The notes: a model not told the origin generated them from the letters alone. 64,000 bases of DNA from Pseudolactococcus piscium (GCF_002441695.1 NZ_JXJW01000014.1:1-64000); one strand, 5' to 3'. Shown: positions 51,330-62,545, counted from the first letter of the stretch. Program-made: numbers and translations.

Positions 51330-52634
51330 TCATAAATCAAAAATTTTGCCTGGATTTAGCATATTTTCAGGATCCAGTGCCACTTTCATCACTTTCATCG
51401 TCGTTAAGGCAATCGGATCGCTATATTTTTCAAAATAATATTTTTTGAGCATGCCAATCCCATGTTCAGCAGATGGTTTCCCACCTACTTGGGCGATATA
51501 GGCATAGAGCTGATCCAGATAGCGACTTAATTTATCTTCCCACACTGCATCTGATAAGTCATTTTTTATAATATTGGCATGGATATTCCCATCACCTGCA
51601 TGACCAAAAAAGATAGCTGATAGGCCTTCTGCTTGCGCCAAGTTCTTTAATGCGACGATTGTTGATGCGATTTTGTTGACTGGCACGACAACATCTAGTG
51701 GCTCTTGTAAGCTCTCTAGTTCAACTGAGGAAACGATGGCGCCTCTAAGTTGCCAAACAGTTTGAAGGATTGCATCGTCTGTCAGCACTAGCGTATGCGC
51801 ACTTAAGCTACTTAAGTAACGCAACTCTTGGGCTAATTGCCCCTCATCATTGCCATTCAAAGTAATGAGGAGGAAAGCCTCTCCAAAGATAGCAGGAAAG
51901 CTTAGACCCAATCCTTTTTCAGAATAGGCGATACTATCACGTTCAAAAAACTCAAGCGTCGCAGGCATAAGCCCACTAGACAGGATAGCAAATACCTTGG
52001 GTGAGAGTTGACTCAAACTATCAAATCCTAGTAGGATATCACGCCTAAATTTTGGTTTGGGCTGAATCTTTAAGTCAAGCTCGGTTATGACACCGAGTGT
52101 GCCCTCACTGCCGATAAAGACATCTTTTAGATCATAGCCTGAACTATCTTTGCGATTGATCGAGCCGACCTGCATGACTTGTCCACTTGCCAATACCACA
52201 CGCATGCTCCGGATATTATCACGTGTCACGCCATACTTAATGGCACGCATACCACCAGCATTTGTCGCAGCATTCCCACCAATTGTTGCTAGTTTGCTAC
52301 CAGGGTCAGGTGCATAAAAATAGGGTGTGTCTGCTAAATAATCTGAAATTTGGGCAATCGTCACACCTGCTTGGACTGTTAGCGTCAGGGTTTCACTGTC
52401 AAGGTTAATGATTTTGTTTAGCTTTTCTAAACTCATTAAGACTTGATGATTATCTGGAAACGTTGCACCTGAAAGTCCTGTATGTCCCCCGATGGTAATC
52501 AATTTTTGCTTTTTTATTCTGACAGTTTGCACCATATCGATAATATCATCTTCATGCATAGGGAAGAATATTACCTCTGCTTGTCCCTTTTCTCCAGTGA
52601 CCCGATTAATTAAATACTTATCTGAAATATTCAT
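51330..52634 (-). CDS. FAD-binding oxidase, GlcD / D-lactate dehydrogenase type
   Basis: 434-aa flavoenzyme oxidising a 2-hydroxy acid such as D-lactate or glycolate. PCMH-type FAD domain: KLITIGGHTGLSGATFP, PDPGSKLATIGGNAATNAGGMRAIKYGVTRDNIR, and GSEGTLGVITELDLKI. The C-terminal FAD-oxidase domain has FFGHAGDGNIHANII and SAEHGIGMLKKYYF with catalytic His and Glu. Its 5' end overlaps the HAD gene by four bases (ATGA-type coupling). Confidence 0.9.
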   Translation of the reverse strand: MNISDKYLINRVTGEKGQAEVIFFPMHEDDIIDMVQTVRIKKQKLITIGGHTGLSGATFPDNHQVLMSLEKLNKIINLDSETLTLTVQAGVTIAQISDYLADTPYFYAPDPGSKLATIGGNAATNAGGMRAIKYGVTRDNIRSMRVVLASGQVMQVGSINRKDSSGYDLKDVFIGSEGTLGVITELDLKIQPKPKFRRDILLGFDSLSQLSPKVFAILSSGLMPATLEFFERDSIAYSEKGLGLSFPAIFGEAFLLITLNGNDEGQLAQELRYLSSLSAHTLVLTDDAILQTVWQLRGAIVSSVELESLQEPLDVVVPVNKIASTIVALKNLAQAEGLSAIFFGHAGDGNIHANIIKNDLSDAVWEDKLSRYLDQLYAYIAQVGGKPSAEHGIGMLKKYYFEKYSDPIALTTMKVMKVALDPENMLNPGKIFDL

Positions 52635-53431
52635 CGCTTATTTTCATCCTCAACTATTGCTAAAACATCTGTCAGGCTATGGACGATAAAATCCGGATTA
52701 ATGCCTGCCACTAGCGTTTCATTTCTTCTATTTAGCCAAACTGATCTGATACCAGTTGCATTTGCCCCTAAAATATCCGTAAGCAGATTATCGCCAACCA
52801 TCAGAGTTGTCTGCTTGTCTGCTTGTAACCGAGAGAGAGCAAATTCAAAAAACGCAGGCGCAGGTTTACCTTGACCAAAGTCTCCAGAACTAATGATCCG
52901 TTTAAAGTACTTTCGAAGTTTAGGGACTTTCCTTAGCTTCAACTGCTGTAAAGCAGGCGCATCATTCGTCAAAAGGAGTAATGGATAGGCTTCGTAAAGC
53001 TGATCTAAAACCTCAAACGTATCCTCATATACCAGCACAGTCTCTATTCTGATTGCAATATACATCAGCTCTAACACTTTAGCCATTCGTCTATCAAAAA
53101 TCCCTAGGGCTGCTAAGGTACGTAGCCAAACTTTTTCACGGTATAGCCTAATATGTTGAGCCAACTCCGGGAACCTTAATGTCTCATCATTGAACTTTCC
53201 CCATAATCCTTCGATAGGACTGATACCGATCATGACTGTAAAGTCATAAAAATCATAACTTTCAAAAAGTGCCAGTGCTTCTGCTTTCAGACAGGTTTCA
53301 AATTCATCGACAGAAAGATGAGGGTGCTTAGTTTGTAAAAATGATGTCAGTCTCTCCAATGCCATACGATCAGCATGGTCTGATGATAACAGTGTGTTAT
53401 CAAGGTCAAATATAAGGGCTGTTACTGTCAT
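52631..53431 (-). CDS. HAD-superfamily hydrolase (YjjG-like)
   Basis: 266 aa. ALIFDLDNTLLSSDHAD at the start (nucleophile Asp9), LLLTNDAP motif II, PKLRKYFKRIISSGDFGQGKPAP with catalytic Lys, and MVGDNLLTDILGANATGIRSVWLNR motif IV. The DNT rather than DGT motif fits YjjG-type nucleotidases. Co-transcribed with the flavin oxidase downstream; it may clear a phosphorylated by-product such as phosphoglycolate, but this is inference. Confidence 0.88.
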   Translation of the reverse strand: MTVTALIFDLDNTLLSSDHADRMALERLTSFLQTKHPHLSVDEFETCLKAEALALFESYDFYDFTVMIGISPIEGLWGKFNDETLRFPELAQHIRLYREKVWLRTLAALGIFDRRMAKVLELMYIAIRIETVLVYEDTFEVLDQLYEAYPLLLLTNDAPALQQLKLRKVPKLRKYFKRIISSGDFGQGKPAPAFFEFALSRLQADKQTTLMVGDNLLTDILGANATGIRSVWLNRRNETLVAGINPDFIVHSLTDVLAIVEDENKR

Positions 53432-53809
53432 CTACTACCTCATTTTCTTTCCTAAAATTTAAAACTTTTCATTTCCAGACAAGTTGCCTGTCTTACAAGA
53501 CATCCCCATGCTATAGACATATAGTAGAGACAAGCTGATGTATTAAGATACACCATTTTTTAATGTTTGATCTTGTGCTTATTATATCATAAATGACTAC
53601 TTTTATCCTGACTAACCAAGCTAGGTCGTATTGGCTACTAAGGTTATATCAGATGGTTTTCATTAGTCAAACCTTTTCTCTTTTCGCTTTATGTCTAATC
53701 GCCACTGTTAACTAATGATAGATCTGTAAAATAGAAAATGCGCTAACATCTTATGACATTAGCAGCATTTATCGTGTTAGTATAATGAGCTAAAGCTCAT
53801 ATCAAAGGG
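53432..53809. other. Intergenic region with the mraY terminator
   Basis: 378 bases. Hairpin AATGC-TGCTAATG / TGTTAGC-GCATT with a T-rich tail on the minus strand at 53738-53771 ends the dcw operon. Otherwise AT-rich with no gene seen. Confidence 0.6.
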
Positions 53810-54802
53810 TTAATTCTGTAAGAAATAAATGAGGAGTGCTAGGATGGATCCGATTAAGGAGATACTCCAAAAGAAACTATCTACTCGCCATTCAGACCAA
53901 GGCTTACCTTTTCCTGAAAACCCACCTAGTTCAAAGTGATGATGTACAGGTGTCATCCGAAAAATGCGTTTGCCATGTGTCAGTTTAAAATACGAGACTT
54001 GCAACATGACACTAACAGTTTCAAATACATAAACAATCCCAATCAGTAGCAAGGTCCATTCCACATTTAAAAGAATTGAAATCGTACCTAAAACACCACC
54101 AAGTGCCAAGCTACCAACATCTCCCATAAAAATCTTTGCAGGTTTATGATTGAATAAAAAGAAAGCAAGTAAACTGCCAATAATGGCAAGTATGACAAGT
54201 AAGATATCAAACTGCTGTTGATGAATGGCTATGATCGCATAGGCAATCAAAGAAATAACGACAGACATGGTAGCTAAGCCATCAATACCATCTGTTAAAT
54301 TTACTGCATTTGAAAAACCAACCAACCAAAAGACTAAGAAGACCATAAAGAACACGCCTAGTTCAATCTGATAGCCAAAGACATTCAATAAATTATCGCC
54401 AGCTTCATGCACATAGATAAGATAGGCAATGATACCAGTGATGATTTGTGCGACTAGTTTTTGTAAACTGGTCAGCCCTTGATTTATCTGCTTGAAAATC
54501 TTTAAAAAATCATCTAAGAAACCAACAATCGCAAACATGGCAAAGACAAACCAGAGGATCATAAAATCGGCCGTTAATAAGCCAGAAACAAGCGCAAAAA
54601 GCAAAGCAATCACTAAACTAACTGTGACAAAAACGACGCCTCCCATGGTTGGGGTACCAGCTTTTGCAGCATGTTGCTTAACATCTTCATGCATCTGTTG
54701 ACCACCAATTTTTGCTTTGTGGTAAAAACGGATAAAAGATGGAATAGTGAACAAGGTGACAATAAATGCCACAACTCCTGCAATAAGTGAGTAAAATATC
54801 AT
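53810..54802 (-). CDS. mraY: Phospho-N-acetylmuramoyl-pentapeptide-transferase
   Basis: Makes lipid I by moving phospho-MurNAc-pentapeptide to undecaprenyl phosphate. 330 aa, about ten helices. [13 protein letters not shown], the Asp-rich [35 protein letters not shown] and the [12 protein letters not shown] loop are all present. Last gene of rsmH-ftsL-pbpX-mraY, followed by a terminator. Confidence 0.97.
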   Translation of the reverse strand: MIFYSLIAGVVAFIVTLFTIPSFIRFYHKAKIGGQQMHEDVKQHAAKAGTPTMGGVVFVTVSLVIALLFALVSGLLTADFMILWFVFAMFAIVGFLDDFLKIFKQINQGLTSLQKLVAQIITGIIAYLIYVHEAGDNLLNVFGYQIELGVFFMVFLVFWLVGFSNAVNLTDGIDGLATMSVVISLIAYAIIAIHQQQFDILLVILAIIGSLLAFFLFNHKPAKIFMGDVGSLALGGVLGTISILLNVEWTLLLIGIVYVFETVSVMLQVSYFKLTHGKRIFRMTPVHHHFELGGFSGKGKPWSEWRVDSFFWSISLIGSILALLIYFLQN

Positions 54803-54913
54803 AGTTAATTTCCGTTAATTGTATCTGCCAACCTCAATAAAGCGATATTAAATGACTTGATTCAGCATAAATTGAATAACTGTCCAACCTATCGAGTCAA
54901 TTTAATACATCAT

Positions 54914-57211
54914 TTATTTGAGTGTGACCGTCAATTTTTTCCCTTTCTTGATTGCCTCATTCATTTCGATGCTTTGCTTAGTAGCTTTACCATCCTCAGC
55001 ACCATCATAAGTAACCGTCAATCCAGCCCATTTGGCCAGTATGTCAATATCTTGTTTAGACCAGTCATAAATATCAGGCATGGTTAATTTGCCATTAGTC
55101 AGTAGCAAAATTCGCTTGTTTGCACCGAGTTTTGTTCCCGGTTCAATAGACTGTTTGGTAATCACTGAACCGCTACCAATGACGACTGGCTGTAAAAGCT
55201 GTTGTCTAAGTAAATCGAGGGTATTACCTGGATTTTTACCTTCATAATTTGCTAAAGTAACCTTCGTTTCATTGCTAGTCTTGCTGATCGATTTATTCGA
55301 TGTTGCATCGATCGTAGCTTTTGAATCATAGGCACGTTCTAATAAAGGATTAGCTACATTAGAAATAAAATTTAAACTCCAATGATCCGGTAAGGTAACC
55401 GTCATATAAAAAATATAATCCGGATTTACAGATGGCACCATGGCAACAGCAGAATAGAGATAAGCTGTGGTTCCTACATGGTAACCACCTTTTGGATCCG
55501 GTACTTGGGCAGTCCCTGTTTTAACTGAGACATCTTTACCAGCAACACGGAAATATGGTTGATTGGTACCCCAATCATATGCCGTACCATTGATATTATC
55601 TGTCCCAACATTAACCATATATTTTAAAACAGAGTCAGCTGTTGTCTTACTAACAGGCTTACCAATAATTTCTGGTGCTGAAATACGCTGTGTACTATCA
55701 TCAGTATTGACTATTTTTGAAATGAAATGAGGTTCCAACATGGTACCGCCATTTGCTATAGCAGAATATCCACGTAACATCTGAGTCCCTGTCACAGAAA
55801 TACCTTGACCAAAAGATGAGTTGACTTGAGATACGATATTATCGTCGGGTAATTTACCAAAGCCTTCACCACCAACACCCATTCGTGTCGGGATACCAAA
55901 TCTAAAGCGATTAAGGTAGTTGTCCCAAGTTTTATCGCCCATTGCTATCTGTAGTTTTGACATCCCTACATTTGACGAATGAGCGAACCCTTGTGCATAG
56001 GTCAAACTCAATCCACCAGGATGTGTTTCTTTATCCCAGTCAGCAATCGGTGTATCACCAACTGATATCGGTGCTGAAGAATAAGTCGCATTTGCATTAA
56101 AAGTACCATTTTCGATGGCAGCAGCCATGGTAAAGAGTTTAAAGGTTGAGCCTGGTTCAAAACTAGATTGATACAGCAGATTACTTTGATTGTTTAGATT
56201 TTGTTTATCTGAAATAGTCGTATCTTTGGGCCCAATCACTTTTTGTGTAGATGGATCAAAAGTCGGTCTTTGTGTGGTCGCAAGTATCTCACCTGTATCT
56301 GCTTTAACTAAGGTCGCAACAACTTCTGTAGCAGTAAAGTTTTGAAGTGAGGTATCGACTAAAGTTTCCAAATAAGATTGTAAGCTTGAATCCAGTGTCG
56401 TATAGACATCTTGACCATCTTTTGCGGGTGTTACGGATTTTGCAATCCCTTTTAAAGTTTGGCCATCCTTATTTTTTTCTAAAGTTTCAACACCATTTTT
56501 TCCGGATAAGGTACTATCTAATGATGCCTCAATCCCAAATTGTCCGATCAGGCCTTTGGTATCATCATCACCATCTTTAAGGCCAGCAAGTCCTATAAAA
56601 TTAGAGGCGAAGTTACCAGTGTAGGAGCGGGCAAGGTGTGAGGTAAAGCCAATCCCTGCTATCCCTTTGTCTTTGGCCTCTTTCTCGATTTGTTCTTTTA
56701 GTGTAAATGAAATATGCTTACCTTTTGTGCCAAATTCAACCTGACTTGCTTTAGGTATATTTAATTGACCTCTTGTATAACTCTCATCTATACCGAGCTT
56801 TTCTTTAAATATAGCAGCAACTTTACCAAAATCTTCACTACTCGCATATAATTTCTTACCTGCTGCCGAAACATATGTTTTATCTAAGATAACATAGATA
56901 GAGTAATCACTAGAGTCGGTCGCTATAGCGGCGCCTTCTCTATCAAAAATAGTGCCACGCTTTGCATAAATCGTTGTCGTTTCAGAATAATTTGATTTAG
57001 CAAGGGGAGATAATTTCACCCCATTACTGGAATCTGTTACAATGATCCATGAAAATCTAACGATAAAAACCGTAAACACAAGGAGAGCGAGAAAAAGAAT
57101 ATCCTGTGCAATCCGTTTACGGTTCTCTTGTGGGCTTAAACGCGTCTTACCCGCATTTATTGCAACTTTTCTAAAGGGAAAGGTTGCAATGTTTTTTAAT
57201 ATTTTTATCAT
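54914..57211 (-). CDS. pbpX: Penicillin-binding protein 2X
   Basis: Septal transpeptidase working with FtsW. 765 aa. Short cytoplasmic start, one helix (ILFLALLVFTVFIVRFSWIIV), a pedestal domain beginning KRGTIFDREGAAIATDSSDYSIY, then the transpeptidase with SxxK in EPGSTFKLF, SxN in HSSNVGM and SVKTGTAQ. Two PASTA-like domains at the C-terminus (from about residue 650 and 710: KLGANKRILLL, MPDIYDWSKQDI). Adjacent to ftsL with no gap. Confidence 0.96.
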   Translation of the reverse strand: MIKILKNIATFPFRKVAINAGKTRLSPQENRKRIAQDILFLALLVFTVFIVRFSWIIVTDSSNGVKLSPLAKSNYSETTTIYAKRGTIFDREGAAIATDSSDYSIYVILDKTYVSAAGKKLYASSEDFGKVAAIFKEKLGIDESYTRGQLNIPKASQVEFGTKGKHISFTLKEQIEKEAKDKGIAGIGFTSHLARSYTGNFASNFIGLAGLKDGDDDTKGLIGQFGIEASLDSTLSGKNGVETLEKNKDGQTLKGIAKSVTPAKDGQDVYTTLDSSLQSYLETLVDTSLQNFTATEVVATLVKADTGEILATTQRPTFDPSTQKVIGPKDTTISDKQNLNNQSNLLYQSSFEPGSTFKLFTMAAAIENGTFNANATYSSAPISVGDTPIADWDKETHPGGLSLTYAQGFAHSSNVGMSKLQIAMGDKTWDNYLNRFRFGIPTRMGVGGEGFGKLPDDNIVSQVNSSFGQGISVTGTQMLRGYSAIANGGTMLEPHFISKIVNTDDSTQRISAPEIIGKPVSKTTADSVLKYMVNVGTDNINGTAYDWGTNQPYFRVAGKDVSVKTGTAQVPDPKGGYHVGTTAYLYSAVAMVPSVNPDYIFYMTVTLPDHWSLNFISNVANPLLERAYDSKATIDATSNKSISKTSNETKVTLANYEGKNPGNTLDLLRQQLLQPVVIGSGSVITKQSIEPGTKLGANKRILLLTNGKLTMPDIYDWSKQDIDILAKWAGLTVTYDGAEDGKATKQSIEMNEAIKKGKKLTVTLK

Positions 57212-57592
57212 TTATTTTATTGCCTTCATTACATTTTCCGGAATTGATTTAATTCCATTATCATTTGCTTGTTTGATGACACGTTCTTTACCCATCAACT
57301 CATCTATTTTTTGATCATAAGTTTTAAGCTGTGTTTCCTTGGTTGTCACTTCTGTTTGCGTATCTAGCGTATTTTGCTCAACTTCGATAATTTTTGTTCG
57401 AACATAAACCATCCCAATTGATAGCACAATGACTGAAAAAATAATAGAAAGGTAGAAACATTTTTCAACAATGGTCAAGTTTCGAAACTTACTTTTAAAA
57501 ATATCTGGTGCAATAGAATCTGCCGAAATATTGTAACTACCATTTTGATTAGCTGTTTTAATATCGAAATACTCTTTTGGTTTTGCTGCCAT
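57212..57592 (-). CDS. ftsL: Cell division protein FtsL
   Basis: 126-aa bitopic divisome protein. Basic cytoplasmic part, one helix (CFYLSIIFSVIVLSIGMVYV) and an outside coiled coil (IIEVEQNTLDTQTEVTTKETQLKTYDQKIDEL). Stop codon directly abuts the pbpX start. Identified mostly by position and topology, as FtsL sequences diverge. Confidence 0.9.
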   Translation of the reverse strand: MAAKPKEYFDIKTANQNGSYNISADSIAPDIFKSKFRNLTIVEKCFYLSIIFSVIVLSIGMVYVRTKIIEVEQNTLDTQTEVTTKETQLKTYDQKIDELMGKERVIKQANDNGIKSIPENVMKAIK

Positions 57593-57684
57593 GTTTTCTT
57601 ACCTTTCTATTTTGATGCTACCTAACTGGGTTGCTAAGGCTATCTAGGCCTTAACTTTCGTCAAGTACCTCACACCTACTCTTT

Positions 57685-58632
57685 TTAATTTTTTTGGGCC
57701 ACTCTAAGTTTAGCTGAATGTGCCCGATTATTAACTGCTAATTCTTCGTCGGAAGCCAAGACTGGTTTGCGATTTACCAAAGTCAGTAGTGGCAACATAT
57801 CATCAGGTATCATCGGTAACCCTCTTGGAATATCAACGTTTGCATACTCTTTAAATAAAGATTTTGTTAACTTATCTTCTAAAGAATGGAAAGTAATGAC
57901 TGAAATCCTGCCACCCTGATTTAGCATGTGGATAGCAGTTTCAATCGATTCTGCAGCAGCGCCAAGCTCATCATTTACTTCTATTCTAATCGCCTGGAAA
58001 ATACGTTTTGCCGGATGACCTTTTTTCTTTAATTCTTTTTGGGGTAAAGCTGATTTAATTAATTCAGCTAATTCTAAAGTGGTATTGATTGGCTGAACTT
58101 CTCTTGCTTTTTCAATTTTTCTAGCGATCTGCTTAGAAAATTTTTCCTCACCGTAGCGACTAAAAATACGCATCAGATCATTAAAAGCATAAGTATTGAC
58201 AACATCATGTGCAGTCAATTCTTGAGACTGATCCATCCGCATATCTAATCTTGCATCTTTTCGATAAGAAAAACCACGTTGACTATCGTCAAATTGCGGG
58301 CTAGATACCCCTAAATCATAGAGGATACCATCAAATCCTGTGACATCTAGGGCTGCAAGTGCCTCCCGAAGATGTCTAAAATTATTTTTTATCAGTGTGA
58401 CACGGTTCGCGTCGAGTTGTGATTTTAATTTTACTTTTGCATTTTCATGTGCTGTTTCATCCTGATCAAAGGCATATAGATGGCCTGTTGTCAGCTTACT
58501 TAGTAAATACTCACTATGTCCTGCGCCACCAAGCGTCGCATCTATATAAATGCCATCTGGTTTGACTTCTAGCATATCAACGGTTTCATGAAGCAGAACG
58601 GTATCATGCTTAAAAGTTATTTGATGTGGCAT
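57685..58632 (-). CDS. rsmH: 16S rRNA (cytosine-1402 N4) methyltransferase
   Basis: Methylates C1402 in the ribosomal decoding centre. 315 aa. [34 protein letters not shown] with SAM motif, [31 protein letters not shown], and [20 protein letters not shown] are signatures. First gene of the dcw unit; its promoter at 58688-58696 overlaps the T-tract of the proA terminator. Confidence 0.97.
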   Translation of the reverse strand: MPHQITFKHDTVLLHETVDMLEVKPDGIYIDATLGGAGHSEYLLSKLTTGHLYAFDQDETAHENAKVKLKSQLDANRVTLIKNNFRHLREALAALDVTGFDGILYDLGVSSPQFDDSQRGFSYRKDARLDMRMDQSQELTAHDVVNTYAFNDLMRIFSRYGEEKFSKQIARKIEKAREVQPINTTLELAELIKSALPQKELKKKGHPAKRIFQAIRIEVNDELGAAAESIETAIHMLNQGGRISVITFHSLEDKLTKSLFKEYANVDIPRGLPMIPDDMLPLLTLVNRKPVLASDEELAVNNRAHSAKLRVAQKN

Positions 58633-58687
58633 ATAGGCTCACTTTCTAAAGGTAGGGGACAGTAATTAGTTAATACAAACACCTTTT

Positions 58688-58696
58688 ATTATAACA
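58688..58696 (-). promoter_or_regulatory. Extended -10 promoter of the rsmH operon
   Basis: TGTTATAAT on the minus strand, about 55 bases before the rsmH ATG; overlaps the end of the upstream terminator. Confidence 0.55.
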
Positions 58697-58725
58697 AAAA
58701 AATCTAGTAATTTCTAGATTTTTAA
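58694..58725 (-). terminator. Terminator of the proline/FemAB operon
   Basis: AAAAATCTAG and CTAGATTTTT arms around AAATTA with a T-run on the minus strand. Confidence 0.75.
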
Positions 58726-58788
58726 GGAAATGTAATATTTGATTGATATAGTGATCTAGTTGACTGCCAAATTTATAAGGCGATTTAT

Positions 58789-60030
58789 TTACCCTCGGGT
58801 TTGACCTGTCCCATTGATCAAGTATTTATAAGACGTTAATGCTTCTAGTCCCATCGGTCCTCTAGCATGGAGTTTCTGTGTCGAAATACCAATTTCTGCA
58901 CCAAATCCAAAGGCAAAGCCATCCGTAAATCGTGTTGAGGCATTGACATAAACTGCTGCTGCATCGATCTGTGCTTGAAACTGCTCCGCATGTGCAATAT
59001 TATCAGTGATGATACTCTCAGAATGTTTTGTACCGTAGTGATTAATATGGGCGATGGCTTGATCAAGATCAGACACAACTTTTACTGACATAGTATAATC
59101 CAGATATTCTGTCGAAAAATCTGCATCCGTCGCAGGTGTTCCAGTCATTAGGTTTATGGCAATGTCATCTAGACGGAAATCAACTGGCTGTACTGCATCA
59201 ATAGCTTTCTGGAGTTTTGGTAAAAACGCAGCAGCAACCTTTTCATGGACAACTAAACTCTCTGCCGCGTTACAAACACTTGGTCTTTGTACTTTAGCGT
59301 TAATGACGATTTTCGTCGCCATATCCAGATCAGCAAATTCATCAACATAGATACTAACATTTCCACTACCAGTTTCGATGATTGGGACGCGAGACTGTTC
59401 TTTAATCGTCCGGATTAAGCCAGCCCCTCCTCTTGGAATCAGGACATCTAAATACTCAGTCGCAAGCATCATTTGTCTTGCCACTTCATGACTGGTATCC
59501 GTCACCAAACCAACCGCATGTTCCGTAATTCCTTGTGCAACTAAAGTCGCTTTGATGACGGTAACGAGTGCCTTATTTGAATTTATCGCATCTTTACCCC
59601 CACGTAAAATGACGGCATTATTGGTTTTAAAACAGAGTGAAAAGGCATCTATCGTGACATTTGGCCGGCTTTCAAAAATCATGCCGATGACGCCGATCGG
59701 TACGCGCGTTTGTAGCACTTTCAAACCATCAAGATTTGTGAACCCCGTCATCACTTGACCGACAGGATCTGCTAATGTCGCAACCTGTCTAATTCCTTCT
59801 GCCATGTCAAGAATACGCTCAGCAGTTAGTCTGAGTCGATCAACCATGATGTCATTCACACCATTATCCTGGGCATGCGCTAAATCTTTGGCATTTTCAA
59901 GGACGATAAAGTCAGTTTCCGCAATCAGGGCTTGGGCCAATGCGTGAAGTAAGGCATTTTTTTCAAGTGTCGAGAGTTTTGCTAGTTCAAATGCTGCTGT
60001 TTTAGCGTGTTTTCCTAGAGTACCAATCAT
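58789..60030 (-). CDS. proA: Gamma-glutamyl phosphate reductase
   Basis: Second step of proline synthesis, giving glutamate-5-semialdehyde. 413 aa, standard. [32 protein letters not shown], catalytic Cys in [15 protein letters not shown] and [23 protein letters not shown] at the end. It is separated from proB by two FemAB genes on the same strand, and a terminator follows. Confidence 0.97.
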   Translation of the reverse strand: MIGTLGKHAKTAAFELAKLSTLEKNALLHALAQALIAETDFIVLENAKDLAHAQDNGVNDIMVDRLRLTAERILDMAEGIRQVATLADPVGQVMTGFTNLDGLKVLQTRVPIGVIGMIFESRPNVTIDAFSLCFKTNNAVILRGGKDAINSNKALVTVIKATLVAQGITEHAVGLVTDTSHEVARQMMLATEYLDVLIPRGGAGLIRTIKEQSRVPIIETGSGNVSIYVDEFADLDMATKIVINAKVQRPSVCNAAESLVVHEKVAAAFLPKLQKAIDAVQPVDFRLDDIAINLMTGTPATDADFSTEYLDYTMSVKVVSDLDQAIAHINHYGTKHSESIITDNIAHAEQFQAQIDAAAVYVNASTRFTDGFAFGFGAEIGISTQKLHARGPMGLEALTSYKYLINGTGQTRG

Positions 60031-60044
60031 CTGTTTACCTCAAT

Positions 60045-61214
60045 CTATCTCATCTTTTTACGAAGTTTATAGGCAAGATCACTTAGCTTATAGAGTAAGC
60101 TGTTTACTGGAATGTTAAATTCTCCAGCATATTCTTCAATCGACGGGTTAAAATGTTTTTTAAACTTTAATAAGCCATCTGATGCTGCTAATGAATTTTC
60201 AAGTCCACCCATATTTAGGGTATCAGCCCCTTGCTCAAAGGCATGGTTAATCGCTTCATACCAAGCTAAATATGACGGATAATATTTTTGAAAGTCTGTA
60301 TCAGTTCCAGCATACAAGGTTTCTGCTGCCCCACCAAATGTAAGGGTCAGTGTGCCAGCAACAGGAACGATATTGCCACGTTCTTCAATAATAGCAGTCA
60401 ACTCTTTGATATTTTTATCAACTATCTCAAGGTCACTTGTTAATGCTTTTAACCGTTTTTCATTTTTAGCATTTGCTATATTATCCACTATTTTAGCATA
60501 GTTTTCTTTAGTTTCCGTCAATAATTGTCCGAAATCCATTTTAATCAGGTTAATAAAGGCTTCTTTCTGATAGACATCAAGTAATTTGGTATAATAGGTC
60601 GCATTTCTTAGGCTGACATTTTTACGAGATTCAGTTTTCTTCATTAATTCTGAAAACTCAGGAACTAAATCAGTCCCCCCTACTTCAGCCACTGGATGTG
60701 AATTGCGTGCTTTTCTCAAAAACTGGCGTGTTTTCTTGCTTAACGCTGCCTCTGAAAATCCCTCACGATGAATCACAGCATTGAACCGCGGCTGGATCGT
60801 ATCATGCATATCAGAGGTTAAGCCAGACCACTTGACACCCAAACTTTGTAGCGTTTCTATCAAGTCTTTTGCTTCTGACGCTAAAATTGCTGGATCAAAT
60901 TTGATAAAGAGGGCATGCTTTGATTTACCATATTTTTTAAGTTCTGAGATGACAAACTTAAGAAATGCCTTGTCAGCATAATCTAAAGCGATGCCTCTCG
61001 GGATATATAACATGGTAAAGCCAAGTGGTAAGGGTTTAATCAAAATGCTTACACTTGCTTTTAACTGCTGATTGTCGTAAAAGCCGATACGCTCATGCTG
61101 CCAGCCTTCTTTTATTTTTGCCCAACTTGCGGATTGTAACAAGTTCACCAAAGGTGATGTCACAACCAGTTGATCATGTTCAGCTGCTGATAAGCCGATT
61201 TTTACTGTATACAT
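60045..61214 (-). CDS. FemAB/MurN-type peptidoglycan bridge aminoacyltransferase (second)
   Basis: 389-aa FemABX enzyme adding an amino acid from aminoacyl-tRNA to the Lys side chain or bridge of lipid II. Two GNAT-like halves with a helical coiled-coil arm inserted at about 220-280 (ENYAKIVDNIANAKNEKRLKA). GTLTLTFGGAAETLYAGTDTDFQKYYPSYLAWYEAI and NMGGLENSLAASDGLLKFKKHFNPSIEEYAGEF are typical. Start at 61214 follows GGAG; the longer frame lacks a site. It lies 15 bases before proA. Confidence 0.88.
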   Translation of the reverse strand: MYTVKIGLSAAEHDQLVVTSPLVNLLQSASWAKIKEGWQHERIGFYDNQQLKASVSILIKPLPLGFTMLYIPRGIALDYADKAFLKFVISELKKYGKSKHALFIKFDPAILASEAKDLIETLQSLGVKWSGLTSDMHDTIQPRFNAVIHREGFSEAALSKKTRQFLRKARNSHPVAEVGGTDLVPEFSELMKKTESRKNVSLRNATYYTKLLDVYQKEAFINLIKMDFGQLLTETKENYAKIVDNIANAKNEKRLKALTSDLEIVDKNIKELTAIIEERGNIVPVAGTLTLTFGGAAETLYAGTDTDFQKYYPSYLAWYEAINHAFEQGADTLNMGGLENSLAASDGLLKFKKHFNPSIEEYAGEFNIPVNSLLYKLSDLAYKLRKKMR

Positions 61215-61327
61215 ACTAACTCCTATATGACTAATGCATGGATAATGATTCGCTCCTATGATTAATCGCCAACACATGAATTGATTCGGGACTAAGAGCT
61301 AATCAATCAACTTGTGGTCAATTTATC

Positions 61328-62545
61328 TTATCTTGCAATAATTTTTTTTAACGCTTCTGTTATCTTGTTTATAAGTGGTTTAATGACTAATTCATAGTTG
61401 CCAGATGATTGCCAAATATAGCCCTTAAAATTTTGCTTAAATTTCAAGACGCCTTGGTCAGGATTATCGGGTGCATTGACGCCCATGAAATTATACTGGT
61501 CGATTTGATGCGCATAGGCATATTTTAACATATAATCTTGAATCAAAAAAGGCGCTGAAAATTCTCTAAATTCATCATACATACCACTAAACATATAAAT
61601 GACTTCATTAGGCATCACGAAAAACTGGGCAGCTGAGAGGATAACGTCCTGATCACCATAAATGCCAACAAACTTACTTAATTCTTCATGCAACTTTTCA
61701 AGGCGTGATACTCTTTGTCCAAGTGTATCCAAACTTTTGAGCTTATTTTGTTCTTGAGCTTTCCTAATTTCAGCCTGAATATTATCAAGCTCAATTTGAT
61801 TCGCTCTTAGCTCTGAATTGAAATTCAATTTAGCTAAAATGAACTTGACGCGATCACCATATGCTTGATGCACTGCCTCATAATAAGAAAGATCTCTAGT
61901 CGCAAATTTCCGTCTTTCACCTGCTTCATCGACAACTTTTTTAAAATCACTTAACTCGTCAAAACGAGCTTCATAAACTTTAATGCCTAATTTGCGTGCT
62001 TTTTTGATGGTCTGTAACCCATTTTTTTTATATGATTTTTCAACTTTAGCAAAACTTTCATAACCGCTCAAGTCTTTACTATAGTTATAGTTAAACCCTT
62101 TTTCAAACTCGCTTAATTGGATTTGTTTGAGCCCTAATTCTTGATAAAAGTCAGCTAAGGCTTGATTTAACTCAGCTGTTTTTTCCCAATTATCATCATA
62201 TGTCCTTTGTACAACATTCGAGTGAACCACTAATTTTAAAACACCTTGCTTTTTAAGTACTTTTTTTAGTCCAGAGATTAGGACTTGGTTAGTCACATGA
62301 TCCTCTGAAAAATAAGGATTCCCATGTGCCTCAGCTAAATAACCAAACTTAACCTTTGCAAGCGTCACTAAGATAGCTGCAACTAGCTTATCCTGGTTTT
62401 TCACTGCAAAATAATAAGCCTGATGCCCCAAAGCAGTCTGTAACTCCCCAAAATTTTTGGTTTGTTGGAAATGCATATCATCTCGTTTGTCGACAAATAA
62501 CTCAAATTCAGCCGCGCTTACTGCTACAAATTGCCTACTGTCCAA
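61328..62545 (-). CDS. FemAB/MurM-type peptidoglycan bridge aminoacyltransferase (first)
   Basis: 405-aa FemABX enzyme, paralogue of the downstream gene. KNFGELQTALGHQAYYFAVKN, a long coiled-coil arm (about 240-290), ILSAAQFFVMPNEVIYMFSGMYDEFREFSAPFLIQDYMLKYA and NFMGVNAPDNPDQGVLKFKQNFKGYIWQ. It starts at a TTG overlapping the proB stop by 11 bases, with AAGGGGA eight bases upstream, so it is translationally tied to proB. Two such enzymes in series imply a two-residue bridge. Confidence 0.88.
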   Translation of the reverse strand: MDSRQFVAVSAAEFELFVDKRDDMHFQQTKNFGELQTALGHQAYYFAVKNQDKLVAAILVTLAKVKFGYLAEAHGNPYFSEDHVTNQVLISGLKKVLKKQGVLKLVVHSNVVQRTYDDNWEKTAELNQALADFYQELGLKQIQLSEFEKGFNYNYSKDLSGYESFAKVEKSYKKNGLQTIKKARKLGIKVYEARFDELSDFKKVVDEAGERRKFATRDLSYYEAVHQAYGDRVKFILAKLNFNSELRANQIELDNIQAEIRKAQEQNKLKSLDTLGQRVSRLEKLHEELSKFVGIYGDQDVILSAAQFFVMPNEVIYMFSGMYDEFREFSAPFLIQDYMLKYAYAHQIDQYNFMGVNAPDNPDQGVLKFKQNFKGYIWQSSGNYELVIKPLINKITEALKKIIAR